Under the pieces are notes generated by a model, which worked only from the letters and a program-made list of their open reading frames with translations, was not told the DNA's origin and did not search any database. Source: Adiantum capillus-veneris (Eukaryota; Streptophyta; Polypodiopsida; Polypodiales; Pteridaceae). From it: a DNA stretch of 64,000 nucleotides. Numbering within the stretch: position 1 is the first letter of the stretch; the number at the start of each line of letters is the position of its first letter. Both the position numbers and the translations under genes were made by a program. The stretch spans positions 93,241,247 to 93,305,246 of the forward strand of contig CM043954.1 of assembly GCA_014529385.2 (NCBI GenBank), read 5' to 3'. Positions 9,920 through 20,363 of this stretch are shown here, piece by piece.

Positions 9920-11014
9920 ATGGTCGTCACCCGAAGCGGAATGGATACTTCGCATACAGGTGATGAGCATGAGAGAGGCGACGAAGACTCGTCCCCACCC
10001 GGAGATGATTTCTTCAACCCTCCCCCTTCGCCATCTACGCCACCAAACCCTATGGAGGCAATGGTCAAGCAAATGATGGCCATGATGGATAGACAAGAAG
10101 CAAATCGCCTTGCTCAGGAACGTGAGCGCGATGAAAGAAACGCAAAACTTGCCGCAAAACAAGAAGACAATCGCCTTGCTCAGGAACGTGAGTGCGATGA
10201 AAGAAACGCAAAACTTGCCGCAAAACAAGAAGACAATCGCCTTGCTTTACAACACGAGCGCAACGAACGCAAAGAACGGAAGCAACGAAGAAAGGCAGAC
10301 GAGGCGGCAAGAAACGCGGCCTTGGAGGCTGATCGTGCCGCTCATAGATTGGCTTTGGAGACCGAGTGTAAAGCTCAACGAGAGTTACACACTGAAGAAT
10401 TGCTTCGACAAGCACTAGCCTCGAAAACCGAACCACCCAAAGATCGTGGGAGTTCCTCAAGTGGTGCAAGCCACGATGCGGATTCCAACAACCCAGTCAC
10501 TGAAAAGTTTACTTTCAGTAAGTATGATCGTAAAATGGATGCTACGGTTATTCATTCTTGGTTGCATCAATTTAATGCTTATTTTGCGACAACTAAGAAA
10601 ACAGGCAATAGCAAAGTTTTGACGGTAGCTATGTACCTTGCTGGTGATGCCATCAATTGGTACCACGCATTGCAAGAGGCGCAGCTAGCCGCACACCTAG
10701 AGGCAGCCGACGATTTCATGCCCCTCTCTTTTAGTTGGGTTGATTTCCAAGACAAGCTCAAGGCGCGGTTTATGCCACCTCAGTACCTTGCACGATTGAA
10801 GGGCGATTGGCGCGCTCTCAAGCAAAATGGTATGCCGGTTATGTTTTTCTCTAATCGTGTTTTGCAGATCGGCACTCAATTATGCAAATCGGATGCGGAG
10901 AGCAAGGAGGCATATCTTTACGGATTGGACGAGTATATCAAGTATGATGTCGAGGTACTTGATCCAATCGATCTCAACAAAGCGGTGGCAATTGCTCTCG
11001 CCCACACGAGATGA
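9920..11014 (+). CDS. Gypsy-1 gag, N-terminal and capsid part
   Basis: An open frame of 364 codons from an ATG right after the leader repeats. Residues 1-50 are acidic and Pro-rich (VTRSGMDTS start). Residues 60-150 are a charged coiled-coil-like region built from a duplicated 22-residue unit. Residues about 200-360 hold the retrotransposon gag capsid core, with AMYLAGDAINWYHAL and KARFMPPQYL signatures. It ends at a TGA overlapping the ATG of the next frame (ATGA, 11011-11014) before the zinc knuckle, so the nucleocapsid lies in the following frame. It would form the particle core. It is the best-preserved frame of the element. Confidence 0.88.
   Translation: MVVTRSGMDTSHTGDEHERGDEDSSPPGDDFFNPPPSPSTPPNPMEAMVKQMMAMMDRQEANRLAQERERDERNAKLAAKQEDNRLAQERECDERNAKLAAKQEDNRLALQHERNERKERKQRRKADEAARNAALEADRAAHRLALETECKAQRELHTEELLRQALASKTEPPKDRGSSSSGASHDADSNNPVTEKFTFSKYDRKMDATVIHSWLHQFNAYFATTKKTGNSKVLTVAMYLAGDAINWYHALQEAQLAAHLEAADDFMPLSFSWVDFQDKLKARFMPPQYLARLKGDWRALKQNGMPVMFFSNRVLQIGTQLCKSDAESKEAYLYGLDEYIKYDVEVLDPIDLNKAVAIALAHTR
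10103..10234 (+). repeat. 66-bp in-frame tandem duplication in gag
   Basis: Two 66-bp copies (10103-10168, 10169-10234) differing at a single position, each encoding a 22-residue charged segment with LAAKQEDNRLA, followed by a decayed third copy. It keeps the frame and lengthens the coiled-coil-like region. Confidence 0.92.
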
Positions 11015-11844
11015 AGCACAACAAAGGAAAGCCCAAGGAAAACAAGACTTCTCAAGGAACCCTGCAAAACACACAGAATGGTAAGAATGGTAATTCTTCT
11101 AACCCTTCTTCCTCTAATTCCTCGGAAAAGAACTCTAACAATGACTCTAAGGGTAAAGCTAAAGCACCTGCAAAACCTAAGCTAACCCCTGATGAGAAAG
11201 CTTCACAAGGAATTATAGGAGGATACATCACGGCTGAAGAACAAGTGATTTATGCTAAAGAAGGTAGATGTTTTCAATGTCACGTTAAGGGACACATTAA
11301 GAAGGCCTATCCTAAGACAGTCCCACCTAAAGAACCAAAGACACCGACAGCTACCACAAGCACTGTCACAACACAACCTGCATCTTCTCCTGACTTTGAC
11401 ACACACATTGATGAATCTCTCTTGAAGTGTTATGGTCATGTAAAAGGGCAGCATTTTATCATATTGTTTGATCCAGGCAGTATGCATGGTGTGATTAGTC
11501 CCCTTCTCGTTGCGAGAGCCCGTCTAGAGGTTAGTCAGAAAGCTCCTCTCGAGGTTTCTGGCTTCGCTCCTAGTATGGACTCTCTCATCACGAAGGAGTG
11601 CCTTGATGTGCTTTTTACCGTTCAACAAGCTTCTTTTCGTAGGAAATTTCTTGTATCTCCTCTCTCAGGATGTGATATGATTTTGGGCATTAAATGGTTT
11701 CGAGAACTTGATGCTCACATTAAATTTGGCGCTAGCACGATCACTTTACATTCCGATACTGATTCCCCCCTCATCATTCGTGTTGAGAAGGGCTTGCATT
11801 CTTTGCCTCTCATCTCGCATGTACAGGTAAAGCATGAATTATGA
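11011..11844 (+). CDS. Gypsy-1 nucleocapsid zinc knuckle and protease
   Basis: 277 codons overlapping the gag stop by ATGA. An Asn/Ser/Lys-rich linker leads to a knuckle reading CFQCHVKGHIKKAYP, where the last zinc ligand Cys is Tyr. The retropepsin-like domain follows, with FDPGS at the active site (families usually have D-S/T-G) and a MILGIKWF second motif. It would cleave the polyprotein. Both the knuckle and the protease triad look compromised. The stop at 11844 and another at about 11952 separate it from RT in the same frame. Confidence 0.82.
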   Translation: MKHNKGKPKENKTSQGTLQNTQNGKNGNSSNPSSSNSSEKNSNNDSKGKAKAPAKPKLTPDEKASQGIIGGYITAEEQVIYAKEGRCFQCHVKGHIKKAYPKTVPPKEPKTPTATTSTVTTQPASSPDFDTHIDESLLKCYGHVKGQHFIILFDPGSMHGVISPLLVARARLEVSQKAPLEVSGFAPSMDSLITKECLDVLFTVQQASFRRKFLVSPLSGCDMILGIKWFRELDAHIKFGASTITLHSDTDSPLIIRVEKGLHSLPLISHVQVKHEL

Positions 11845-12672
11845 CAAGGAGCGCAAGCGGCATTCATTTATGATGCTCTAGTTTCCCAGAGCATTCAGGC
11901 TCCAGGTAAGTATTTGGAGTTGTTTACGAAGTTTAAACATCTCTTTTTGTAGGATGATCTTCCACCTCGTCTCCCACCCGAGCGGCCAGAGGACCATCGC
12001 ATCGAGCTTATGGAGGGAGCGCAGCCTGTCAGTAAGGCTCCCTACCGTTTGAACAAGTCACAGGAGGAAGAGTTAGAGCAACAACTCACGGAGTTGGTGG
12101 CTAGAGGATTCATACGTCCGAGTGTAAGTCCTTTTGCGGCCCCTATTTTGTTTGTTCGCAAGAAGGATGGTTCGTCTCGTTTGTGTGTTGATTACAGGGC
12201 ATTAAACAAGATGACTATCAAGAACAAGTTTATGATGCCTCGCATTGAGTATATCCTCGATAGGCTCAATGGGGCAAAGGTTTTCAGCAAGGTCGATCTC
12301 AAAAGTGGATACCATCAGGTACGGGTATTCAAAGGCGACATTTTCAAGACCGCCTTTCGCACCGAGCGAGGGCAATGGGAGTATATTGTTATGCCTTTTG
12401 GATTAAACACGAGCCGTGGGTACGTTCAATCGTCTCATGGTAGGTTGTTTCGGTGATATGGTAGGTGTATGTGTGTTCATCTTTTTAAATAATATTCTCA
12501 TTTTTTTTCTGCATTGTGGGAGCAACATGAATTAGATGTTGAAAGGGTACTAACTCGTTTGGATGAGTGTCAGTTGTACATTGCAGCTAAGAAGTAAGAA
12601 TTTTTTCTTACTGAAGTCACTTATCTGGGTTATATCATTTCTGCAGAAGGCGTCAAGCTAGACCCCACGAAG
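11845..12672 (+). pseudogene. Gypsy-1 reverse transcriptase, inactivated
   Basis: The frame resumes with RPEDHRIELMEGA, APYRLNKSQEEELE, VRKKDGSSRLCVDYRALN, KVDLKSGYHQVRV and MPFGL, all standard gypsy RT motifs. An extra base at about 12452 shifts the frame and a T-run near 12501-12508 shifts it back. Between them the catalytic F/Y-x-DD box reads IFLNNIL, both aspartates being asparagine (12488-12493). A TAA sits at about 12595. The enzyme is dead on sequence grounds. Confidence 0.87.
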
Positions 12673-13562
12673 GTGGAACAGGTTCGTAATTGGGATTTGC
12701 CCAAAACTGCATATGATGTGCGTTCTTTTCTTGGTTTATGTCAAGCATATAGTTCGCACATAGAGAATTTTGCACGCATTGTTGCACCTATGACTGATGT
12801 TTTGAAAGGGGTAAAGACTCGCCGTCAACGCGTAGACTTGCCCGAGGCAGCCATTGAGCCTTTCGCAGCTCTCAAGGTTGCGGTGACAGAAGCACCGTGT
12901 CTTATCCTTGCCTCTTGGGATGACCCCTTTGAGGTATGGACGGATGCGAGCAATGTCGCCATAGACGCTGTGCTCCAGCAGCATGGTCGCCCAGTTGCTT
13001 TGCTTAGCCAGAAGCTCAATAGTGCGGAAAAGATTTATTCAGTTTATGATAAAGAACTTTTGTCTGTCATTCACTATCTTAAGCATTGGAAGCATTTTTT
13101 GTATGGTAGAGAGTTTACAGTGCGCACAGATCATCAAGCCCTCAAGTGGCTTCAATCTATGCCTAGTGCACATTGGAGTGGTCGTCAAGCGCGGTGGTCA
13201 CAATTTTTTGAGCAATTTGGAGGTTTGAGCCTGGAAAAGCTAACCCTGTTGTTGCAGATGCGTTGAGTCGCAAAGGACAGATTTTGGCTCTTGAGTCAAG
13301 AACCACATTTTCTATACAGGGTGAGTCTTTTGACAACATGAAGAATCAGTATGCAGATTCGGAGATTGGTAAGTATTGGTTGCAGACTCTTGCTTCCCAA
13401 GGGCCCAACAACTATCTCATTCGTGATAGATTATTATTTTTTCATCGGCGTCTATGTGTGTTGCCCCTCTCTCAAGCCAACCATATTGCATGATGCATAT
13501 GATTCTCTCATAGGTGGGCACAGGGGTATGAACACCACATTGGAAAAGATTGAACGATTTTT
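12673..13562 (+). pseudogene. Gypsy-1 RNase H and integrase zinc-finger start
   Basis: The first 197 codons contain the RT connection (RSFLGLCQAYSSHI) and an RNase H domain (VWTDASNVAIDAVL, YDKELLSVIHYLKHW, VRTDHQALKWL). After a frameshift at about 13266 the frame resumes with DALSRKGQI and then the start of the integrase H2C2 finger (HDAYDSLIGGHRGMNTTLEKI). The finger's two cysteines and the whole DDE core are absent because the sequence changes abruptly at about 13562. Confidence 0.82.
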
Positions 13563-13870
13563 CTTTCTCTTGTTCTAATCTGTTTGAAATTGTCTCAGCA
13601 TCCTTGGGAAAACCGAGGTCTTGCTCTTTTTGTTCCTGTGTCTCGTGTTGTCCCTCTCCTTGCGAGAGACTTTTTTCCTTTTCACTCTTTTCAGATTTGT
13701 CAGATGATTCTATATCATCAACGTGTTGCCTATTTGATTCTTCTTGCTGCCGCTGCTCCATCTTTCGTTTGAGCTCATTGTGAATTCGTTGCCGGATGGT
13801 GCTGACAATTTTCCGTTTCTCTTCAGCTTTCTTCCTCTTTTGTTGCTTGATCCTTTCCAAGGCCTCGGTC
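13563..13870 (-). other. Foreign segment replacing the integrase core (open on the opposite strand)
   Basis: About 300 bp unlike any gypsy domain sits where 900 bp or so of integrase should be. On the minus strand it is fully open and encodes a charged, helix-prone stretch starting DRDLLTEALERIKQQ, then Lys/Glu-rich, then Ser/Gln/Glu-rich. The frame has no in-segment stop and no obvious retroelement similarity. It looks like a captured piece of another gene inserted antisense. The host protein is not recognised. Confidence 0.6.
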
Positions 13871-14343
13871 AGGAGGTCTCGATCAAGGAAGGAGATTGGG
13901 TGTATCTACGAATCATGAAACAGCCTCTTAAGCAAGTTGGAAAGAAATGTCCTAAGTTATCTTTTCGTATGTATGGTCCATTTCCACTCATCAAAAAGAT
14001 AAATGAGGTTTCAATGAAATTGAAGTTGCCTAACTCATGGTCAATGCACAATGTTTTCCATGTTTCTGGGTTGAAAGTGTTTCAAGGAACACCTCCAAAG
14101 GACGTTTCGGAAGAAGAAGAACCGGAGATCATCAATGAAGCTGAAGTCATGGAGCCGGAGCAAGTCTTGTTGCATCGGTTTCGCCATGGTTCGAAGAAAC
14201 AAGTACGACGATATTTTTTGAAGTTCAAAGATCGAGGAACCCCCGAAGCGGTGTGGGTAGACGAAGAGTTCTTCAAGGATTATCCAGAGTTGTTGACAGA
14301 CTACAAGGAAGCCACGCAGCTCGGTACCAATACCTCACTTTAA
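13871..14343 (+). pseudogene. Gypsy-1 integrase C-terminus and chromodomain
   Basis: After the foreign segment the frame returns with EGDWVYLRI, LSFRMYGPFPLIKKI and HNVFHVSGLK (the GPY/F-type module of gypsy integrases). A chromodomain-like tail follows, with QVRRYFLKFKDRGTPEAVW and DYPELL, ending at a TAA just before the polypurine tract. Chromodomains steer integration to heterochromatin. The frame is open to its stop, but the protein lacks its catalytic core. Confidence 0.85.
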
Positions 14344-14354
14344 AAAGAAGGGGA
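14342..14354 (+). other. Gypsy-1 polypurine tract
   Basis: AAAAAGAAGGGGA immediately before the 3' LTR start TGTCACGTGACA; priming site for plus-strand DNA. Confidence 0.9.
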
Positions 14355-15593
14355 TGTCACGTGACACATCCAACCCTATATGTCCGTGGACAAACTACAC
14401 CATAGCAGGGTTCCCGTTAGTCCAGTCAGTCAGATTAGAAGTGATCTGGCACTTTTGTGAGTCTATTCGTAGACCGTGCATACCCAGTCACTTAGTGTAG
14501 ATGCATATCCTTTGGTTGCACACCGCATAAGCATAAGCATAAGCATTTCCATCAGATTCCATCAGAGTCAATTTGGGGATTTTTCAAGTGACTTTATCCT
14601 ATTTTTCCCTATATTTAACATTTTTCACTTATTTATTAAGCCACTTTTGTTAGGTACTTAGTAGGGCAAATTGGGTAAGTTAATATATAAGCAAACCCAA
14701 GTTAGCACAATTGGGCAGATGAGCAAAGAGCACAACAAGCTTCCCCAAGCGGCAAGTGTTCCCTCCCTCTCTCAGCAAGAACCTCGTCAAGCCACTTGGT
14801 GAGGCCACCCCCGTCATGATCTAGCGTTTTGGGATCGCCTAGCCTCTTCTAGACCCTGGCGTTTCCATCTCCCACAGCCATCGCCATCAACTCCCAGTTC
14901 CTTGCGTTTTCCCCGCGACAACCACTCTCAGCCTTAGCGTTTTTGGGATGGCTAGCCATCTGCAGCTTCAACAAATTCAGCAAAGCAAACACAGCCACTT
15001 CAGGGATTTACTAACGCTAGAAATGCTGCCATTTTTAGCATGGAAAACACCTGCTGTTCCAGCGTTTTTCAGCCTATGATATCAACCTAAAAACCCAGCC
15101 AGAAGTGCAGATACTTCAGCGTTTTTCATCTTCACATCAGCCCTGACCAAACCAATGAATTTCAGCCATAAAAACAGCAGTGAAGCATTCGTTTTCAGCC
15201 TCCCAAAGTCGTGCAGACTTTCAGCCTATACCCATTTGTGGATAGCACATAAAAGAGAATCGAATTCAGTCCTAAAGTCTTCATCGTCTTCATCAACGTA
15301 GTCTCCGTTTGCATCAGCCCATGCATCATCATTGTACACCTTTGTGCAATCAAAAGTAGACCACTCTCGCCGACGAGAGTGGGGCCTTCGGAGGAGGGTT
15401 TTACAAACTCTCGGGTGTTGTATCTCTCTTCTCTCTTTCTCTCAGTCTCATACACTTGCACGCACAATATCCACTCACTTTGTTCGTGATCATAGCACTC
15501 TCCATAAAGACGGAAGGCTCTCTCCTTCCCTAAGAACTAAAAGGAACCTTGAGCAAATATAGATCACTAATCTTGAGAAAATACAACATTCAT
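14355..15593 (+). repeat. Gypsy-1 3' LTR (single unit)
   Basis: It starts TGTCACGTGACACATCC like the 5' LTR and contains one body unit. It reaches ACAACATTCAT and then joins the 124-bp segment found in the 5' tandem units, instead of the TCCGCTGCAC end. The canonical end is therefore missing and the exact right boundary is uncertain. Confidence 0.85.
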
Positions 15594-16065
15594 GTGCAGC
15601 CTTGTACTCTTTTATCATTGAGCCCATAGCAAACTTTGGCTCACTGCTCTTTCGCACATGCTGTTGCACTCCAGGTATACTGACCTAAATACCTATTCCA
15701 CTTCTAGTTTCCATTTCAGTTCCAGTCTCCTACTTCATTTCAATCTGTCTATTCGGATATCTATAGTCTCCTACTTCATTTCAATCTGTCTATTCGGATA
15801 TCTATAGTCTCTGTCTGATTCCGCTTGCTTGATCTCAACTAACTCTAATTGACCAACTTGGAATAGCTGTCACAAGTGACTACCTCATTCCATTTTGGCA
15901 ATCATAATGGTTGGGCTAAGTTTCTCTTGACAGACGAACTATCTCCCAGTTGGTGTTAGAGCTAGCTAAATTAACCATGCCACCCAGAAGAGTTGTGCAT
16001 CGCAGAAGGCCACCGAGGAGATTCATGGATGATCCGGATCCCCATCCAGGAGGAGTCAAAGCACG
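15594..16065 (+). mobile_element. Fragment of another gypsy element (LTR end, PBS-like site, gag start)
   Basis: 15594-15718 is the segment shared with the Gypsy-1 tandem units. Then come a 2x41-bp repeat, a PBS-like TGGTGTTAGAGC at 15951-15962, and an ATG at 15977 opening a basic Pro/Arg-rich gag start (MPPRRVVHRRRPPRR). This breaks off at about 16065 against a minus-strand PBS-like site. It reads as the right end of a different LTR plus its first coding bases. Confidence 0.6.
15726..15807 (+). repeat. 2 x 41-bp tandem repeat
   Basis: Two adjacent copies beginning TCTCCTACTTCATTTC at 15726 and 15767. Confidence 0.92.
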
Positions 16066-16077
16066 GCTCTGATACTA
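16066..16077 (-). other. Stray PBS-like site
   Basis: The reverse complement reads TAGTATCAGAGC, one mismatch from the iMet PBS. No matching LTR in the right orientation follows it, so it marks a recombination junction between element fragments. Confidence 0.5.
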
Positions 16078-16745
16078 AGAGAAGGACCCGTTTGGCAAAT
16101 TCCATATGAACAACCTCTAATGGGGCAACTTATAAATAAATGACTTTAGCAATTAAGGGGATCGTGGAATTTTGCAAGGATTGCTCAACCCAACCTTCTG
16201 GCACCTACATAAGTGAACCTTGGGTGCCAATAGACAGCAGATCACCCAGGGGCAGCACCAAAACCCAGTAGCACCCGCAGTGCTCGCATGACCAGCAGCC
16301 CCTAGGCCTTTTTCTCAGCATGAAGTAGCGCTTTCAGATCTCAACCATCAGCGTTTTCAGTTGTCAGCATTAGCCTTGCAGACCCTGCATCCAATCCCTG
16401 CAACAGATCCTCGCCGCAATCACCCCATCACGGCAGATTTCAAACAGAATCTTCGTTTTCAGTTTTCAGCCCACGGATCCACCAGCGTTTTTCAGTTTTC
16501 AGCCATCCTTGGCATCATCGGCGACAGATCAGCCCATTAGCCTCGCCGAACGATCCAAGTCCCATCATCATCCCTGGCGATTTCAGATTTCAGCATTTCA
16601 GCCTTAGCCTCGACCTCGTCGTCCTCATCAAGTACCACAGCATTTAGACCATTGTACGAGACTTGTGCAATCTAAAGTAAATCCCTCTCTATTGCTAGAG
16701 AGGAGGGCCCTTGGACGGGGGTTTGGGACCCCATCTGGTGTCGTC
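16078..16745 (+). repeat. Older LTR, left part (split by Gypsy-2)
   Basis: Diverged relative of the Gypsy-1 LTR in plus orientation: repeated CAGCGTTTTCAG-type motifs, then TTGTGCAATC, a GAGAGGAGGGCCC hairpin-like stretch and CATCTGGTGTCGTC, matching the Gypsy-1 LTR in order. It stops at the TCGTC target site, and the rest of the LTR resumes at 25374. Confidence 0.7.
16741..16745. other. Gypsy-2 target-site duplication, left
   Basis: TCGTC, repeated at 25369-25373 on the other side of the element. Confidence 0.93.
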
Positions 16746-18192
16746 TGGAACCGGCCCGTAGGGCGGTAGACGTTAGCTTCACCCGATTCTTCAACACTTG
16801 ACTTTGCGACACAAAGCAATGACTTAAAAGGAAACTGTAACTGAGACCGAATTACAACCAAGACAAATAGCACGGCCAGAAAGCTAGAATGCTTCCAAGC
16901 AGACAGTGACACCTGTAGGCCCCAAAGGTTGGCCCCTTTCAGTATTTCTTTATTCTTTAATAGAGGATAAAACCTGTGGTTCCCTACAAGCTGCCCCGCA
17001 CAATCTGAGCTGAATTCCATCTGTTCTGGCCCGATTTCGACAACATAACTGTACTAGGACCCTTCACAGTCAATATCCCCGCGCATTAGATGACTCTCCC
17101 GACGCATACGAACACTTTGCAAAACCTGGCGAGAATCTGCAGCACGCTGAATTCTCTGTTTTCTGCTCTGAAACTGCGCCAGATCACTTGTACAGCGGTC
17201 CCCTCGCATCCCCGAACCTTCTAGGGGTATTAGGGACCGTTTAGGGCCGAAACCCTAAACCTGCAAAAATACACAGCAGGTTGTAATTCCCTGTTTCAGG
17301 CTCCGTTTCGCGTGCCTGTCGCATCCGTAGCAAGTCCTCAAGCTCCCGCACCTGTAGGGCTACTTGCCCTTTGAATCGGACGAGATTTCACACGTGAAAC
17401 CTCTCCAAATTCACTTGTACCTCCGGGGGATTAGCCGCTAGCTAATCCAGTACCTGTGCAAGAGGCTCTTGCCTCGGCAATCGCGCATGAACCCACATAA
17501 CTATACATTGGTCAAATGAAAAGCCCACTAGAGGGGCATAACATACTGCTCATAGGGGGGAGAGAGAGCAATGCGTAGCGTGTAGGGCATCACTCCTAGC
17601 ACCGCACTGTACATAAGAGGGAAAAGAAGCACTCCATAGCTCTTGCAACCTGTTGCAATCCACCTACAGCTGAAAAAGGTGCCCCCTTCCTCTTGTAGAC
17701 TCCCCTCAAAGTGGCAGGAGTGCTCACAGAGTGACACCTCGCTCAGTTTCCGACTTTGGCCAACTTGGCTAAAAATATCTCAACTGGTGCGTCAGTTGAC
17801 TTGGCAGCAGAGCAATAAAATGTTCCCCTTGTCATTCCAGAGCTAATGACGCGAACACATTTCACGGCCCAAAATAGCAGTTCCCTAAATTTTAGCAGAT
17901 GCTTCCACGGCACTCACATTGGTCATCTAACCATCAATCACCACTGGAACCACATCGAAAAATGCAATGTCGGCCAGCTATCAGGTGATTTACACTTGTA
18001 GCCCCACCGTGGCTAACCTTAGTCCATTTGCCCCAACTTCAGCGCTCACTCGCCGTCCGGCCTAGACTCTCACTGTCCGCCTCACACCATGCAACTCGGG
18101 CATTGGCATTTCCAGAGGGGTGCTTTAAAACAAGTCAAATAAAATTCCCCCAAAAAGAAATCAACAAGTAAAGTTGCCACAAACTCGTGACA
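16746..18192 (-). repeat. Gypsy-2 3' LTR (1,447 bp)
   Basis: Starts TGGAACCGGCCCGTAGGG and ends ACTCGTGACA on the plus strand. By eye it aligns along its whole length with the LTR at 23929-25368, with scattered substitutions and small indels. Confidence 0.93.
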
Positions 18193-18208
18193 TACCCCCC
18201 TCTTGAAA
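18193..18208 (-). other. Gypsy-2 polypurine tract
   Basis: The minus strand reads CAAGAGGGGGGTA just before the LTR start TGTCAC. The same tract precedes the Gypsy-3 LTR at 43361. Confidence 0.85.
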
Positions 18209-18642
18209 TCGCGAACGTCCTCGTTTGCATGTATATCAATCCATTAGTGTGTACAGACACCGTATCACGGCTGTCAACCTTTTCGTGTGTACACACATGG
18301 TTAACATGGTACGAGACATACATGCTCATAGTTAACACTCGTGTATTCAACACTTGTTAACTCATGTATGCTCTACCTGTGAGACTGTTTCATTGACATA
18401 GTGGATAGCTTTCACATTGTGCCACTGGCTTTAATAGAGTCCATAACTTTTAGTACACTTGGAATCCTTTCAAGCATAATAAACCAATAGTTTAAAAATG
18501 CGTCAACATGTACTCATTAGAAGCAATTACTGTACTCTTGACAACTGACAAGACATACTTACTTCTATAGCACTGAACAGACTTTTGGACAAAACTGTTA
18601 TTCCCCAAGGGAGATTGCCAAGCAGGGTACACTTCTATTGTA
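18209..18642. other. Gypsy-2 non-coding segment between pol and 3' LTR
   Basis: AT-rich 430 bp with several GTGTACA/TGTACAC-type short inverted motifs. No gene seen; an equivalent spacer occurs in Gypsy-3 (43377-43960). Confidence 0.6.
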
Positions 18643-19497
18643 CTAAATCCATAGATACATGAGAAGTGCTAGCTCCTGGATCACCCCCCCCTCTAGCGCA
18701 GGTCTCTTTCCTTTTGAACTTTGCTCTTCTTGAGTTGGAGAATACGTAGGTGGTAAACCAAAGGCTTCAAGATAGAGCTGCAATACATTTGGTGACTCTA
18801 ACAGTTCACTCTCTTCCATCCACTTTGCATCCATAGGTGGATAGTTCTTGAACTTCACCAAATATCGCCTTGTAACCTTGCCTTTGACTTTTCTTTCCTT
18901 GTGTGCCATGATCTGTTCTGGGACCAAAATTTCATCAAGCTCTTCAACTTCTGGCTGCTCTTCAACTGGCATATCCTCTGGCACATCGCCAATAAATGGT
19001 CTGAGAAGACTCACATGAAAAGCATTGTGAATCTTCCAGTTCTCAGGCAATTTCAGCCTATAACTGACGTCACTGATCTTCTCTGTTACTTGAAAAGGCC
19101 CGTAGTAACGCATACTGAGCTTTGTAAAGAGACTTTCTTTACCTTTTCGCTTCTTTAAGAGTGCCTTTTCAAACCGCAACAGTACCCAATCACCAAGTGA
19201 AAACAACAATTCACGACACTGGCGATCAGCAGCTTTCTTTTGCTTTGCCTGTGTCCTTTCAAGGGCATGCTTTATCTTCTGGCACATTTCATCCATATTC
19301 TGTACATATTGATCTGCTTGAAAGATCTTTTCCTTGGTATGCAAAATGGGAGGAACTTTCACATGACCTTCGACAATTTCAAAAGGTGCTTTGCCTGTTG
19401 AAGAATGCACTGTGTTATTGTACGCATAATCAACCAACGGCAAATACTGCTCCCACTGCGCCTTGTGCTCTGACACATAGCACTTAAGCAGATCCAA
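18643..19497 (-). pseudogene. Gypsy-2 integrase C-terminus and chromodomain
   Basis: 284 open codons: end of the integrase core (YAYNNTVHSSTGKAPFEIVEG), a linker rich in Lys/Arg, the GPY/F-like module (LSMRYYGPFQVTEKI, NAFHVSLLRPF) and a chromodomain (KVTRRYLVKFKNYPPMDAKW). The integrase inserts element DNA, and the chromodomain reads heterochromatin marks. This part is intact, but the frame is broken upstream at about 19500 by a TAG in the DGxSE region. Confidence 0.87.
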
Positions 19498-19521
19498 GAC
19501 AGTAGAATTTGCCTCTTCTGA

Positions 19522-19945
19522 CTACCCATCTGTCTGTGGATGAAACGACGATGAGAACTTAAGCATAGTGCCCATATTCTCAAATATGCCTCTCCAGAAT
19601 AGACTTGTCATCCGTGGGTCACGGTCACTAACAATCGACTGTGGCATACCATGGTACTTAAAGATATTGTACATAAAGAGACGTGCCATCTGATCTGGTT
19701 TTATCTTCTTCCTAACAGGAATGAAATGAGCTTGCTTGCTTGCTAAATCTGCAAATAATGGTCCAGATTCCATCATTCCCTGTTTGTGTTCTTGGAAGGT
19801 CAAAGATAAAATCCATAGCCATGCTTTCCCATGGTTTATCTGGAATCGGCAATGGTTGTAACAGCCCTGGTGCCTTTTGCCTGTCAAACTTGACCTTTTG
19901 GCAAATCACGCATGCTCGCACAAAGGCATCCACATCTCTCCTCAA
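19522..19945 (-). pseudogene. Gypsy-2 integrase catalytic core
   Basis: Two overlapping frames together give the H2C2 end (RACVICQKVKFDRQKA), the first catalytic Asp region (AMDFIFDLPRTQ), and VSDRDPRMTSLFW with the second Asp, then SSSFHPQTDG. A one-base shift near 19780 separates them. Gypsy-3 has the same core (44700-45100). Confidence 0.84.
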
Positions 19946-20084
19946 GGTATAGGCCAGTAAAAGAATGTCTCAACCGCTTTCACTGTAGCATCAATGCCAC
20001 GATGCCCTGCATACAGGGGGACATGACTCTCTACCATGACTTTATGTCGCAATGGCCTAGTGACACAGAGTCTGCCATGCATCA

Positions 20085-20360
20085 TCATAAAACCATCTCT
20101 GAGGAGGTAGGGCTCATGACGTGTCCTTCATGTAACTGTTCAAAGATCCTTGCAAAATCTTCGTCATTTGCATATTGTTCCTTCATGTCATCAAGCTCAT
20201 GATGATAAGGAATTGACACAGCTGAAATTTGTGGCTTTCTTGATAACGCATCAGCCACAACATTCTTCTTGCCTTCAATCTGGAAGTGAAACATGGAGAG
20301 AATGTTTGCCCATCGCATATGCTTTTCCGATAGCTTCGACTGTGTCAGAAAGTATCGCAA
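20085..20360 (-). pseudogene. Gypsy-2 RNase H end and pre-integrase linker
   Basis: 91 codons with RYFLTQSKLSEKHMRW and VVADALSRK, the hallmark end of gypsy RNase H. It joins the RT frame across a TAG (expected Gln in TDHQSLR) at about 20361-20363. Confidence 0.82.
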
Positions 20361-20363
20361 GGT

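Larger units (their letters stand above)
4588..15593 (+). mobile_element. Gypsy-1: Ty3/gypsy chromodomain LTR retrotransposon with expanded 5' LTR
   Basis: The order on the plus strand is expanded 5' LTR (4588-9457), iMet PBS, gag, zinc knuckle plus protease, RT, RNase H, damaged integrase, chromodomain, polypurine tract and 3' LTR. The gypsy order (RT before integrase) and the C-terminal chromodomain place it with plant chromovirus-like elements. It is dead: the RT box reads FLNN, there are several frameshifts, and the integrase core is missing. Its LTR ends, gag start, 5' leader and polyprotein tail match the non-autonomous dimer at 36953-50715, so it is the best candidate in this window for that element's autonomous relative. 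Confidence 0.9.
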
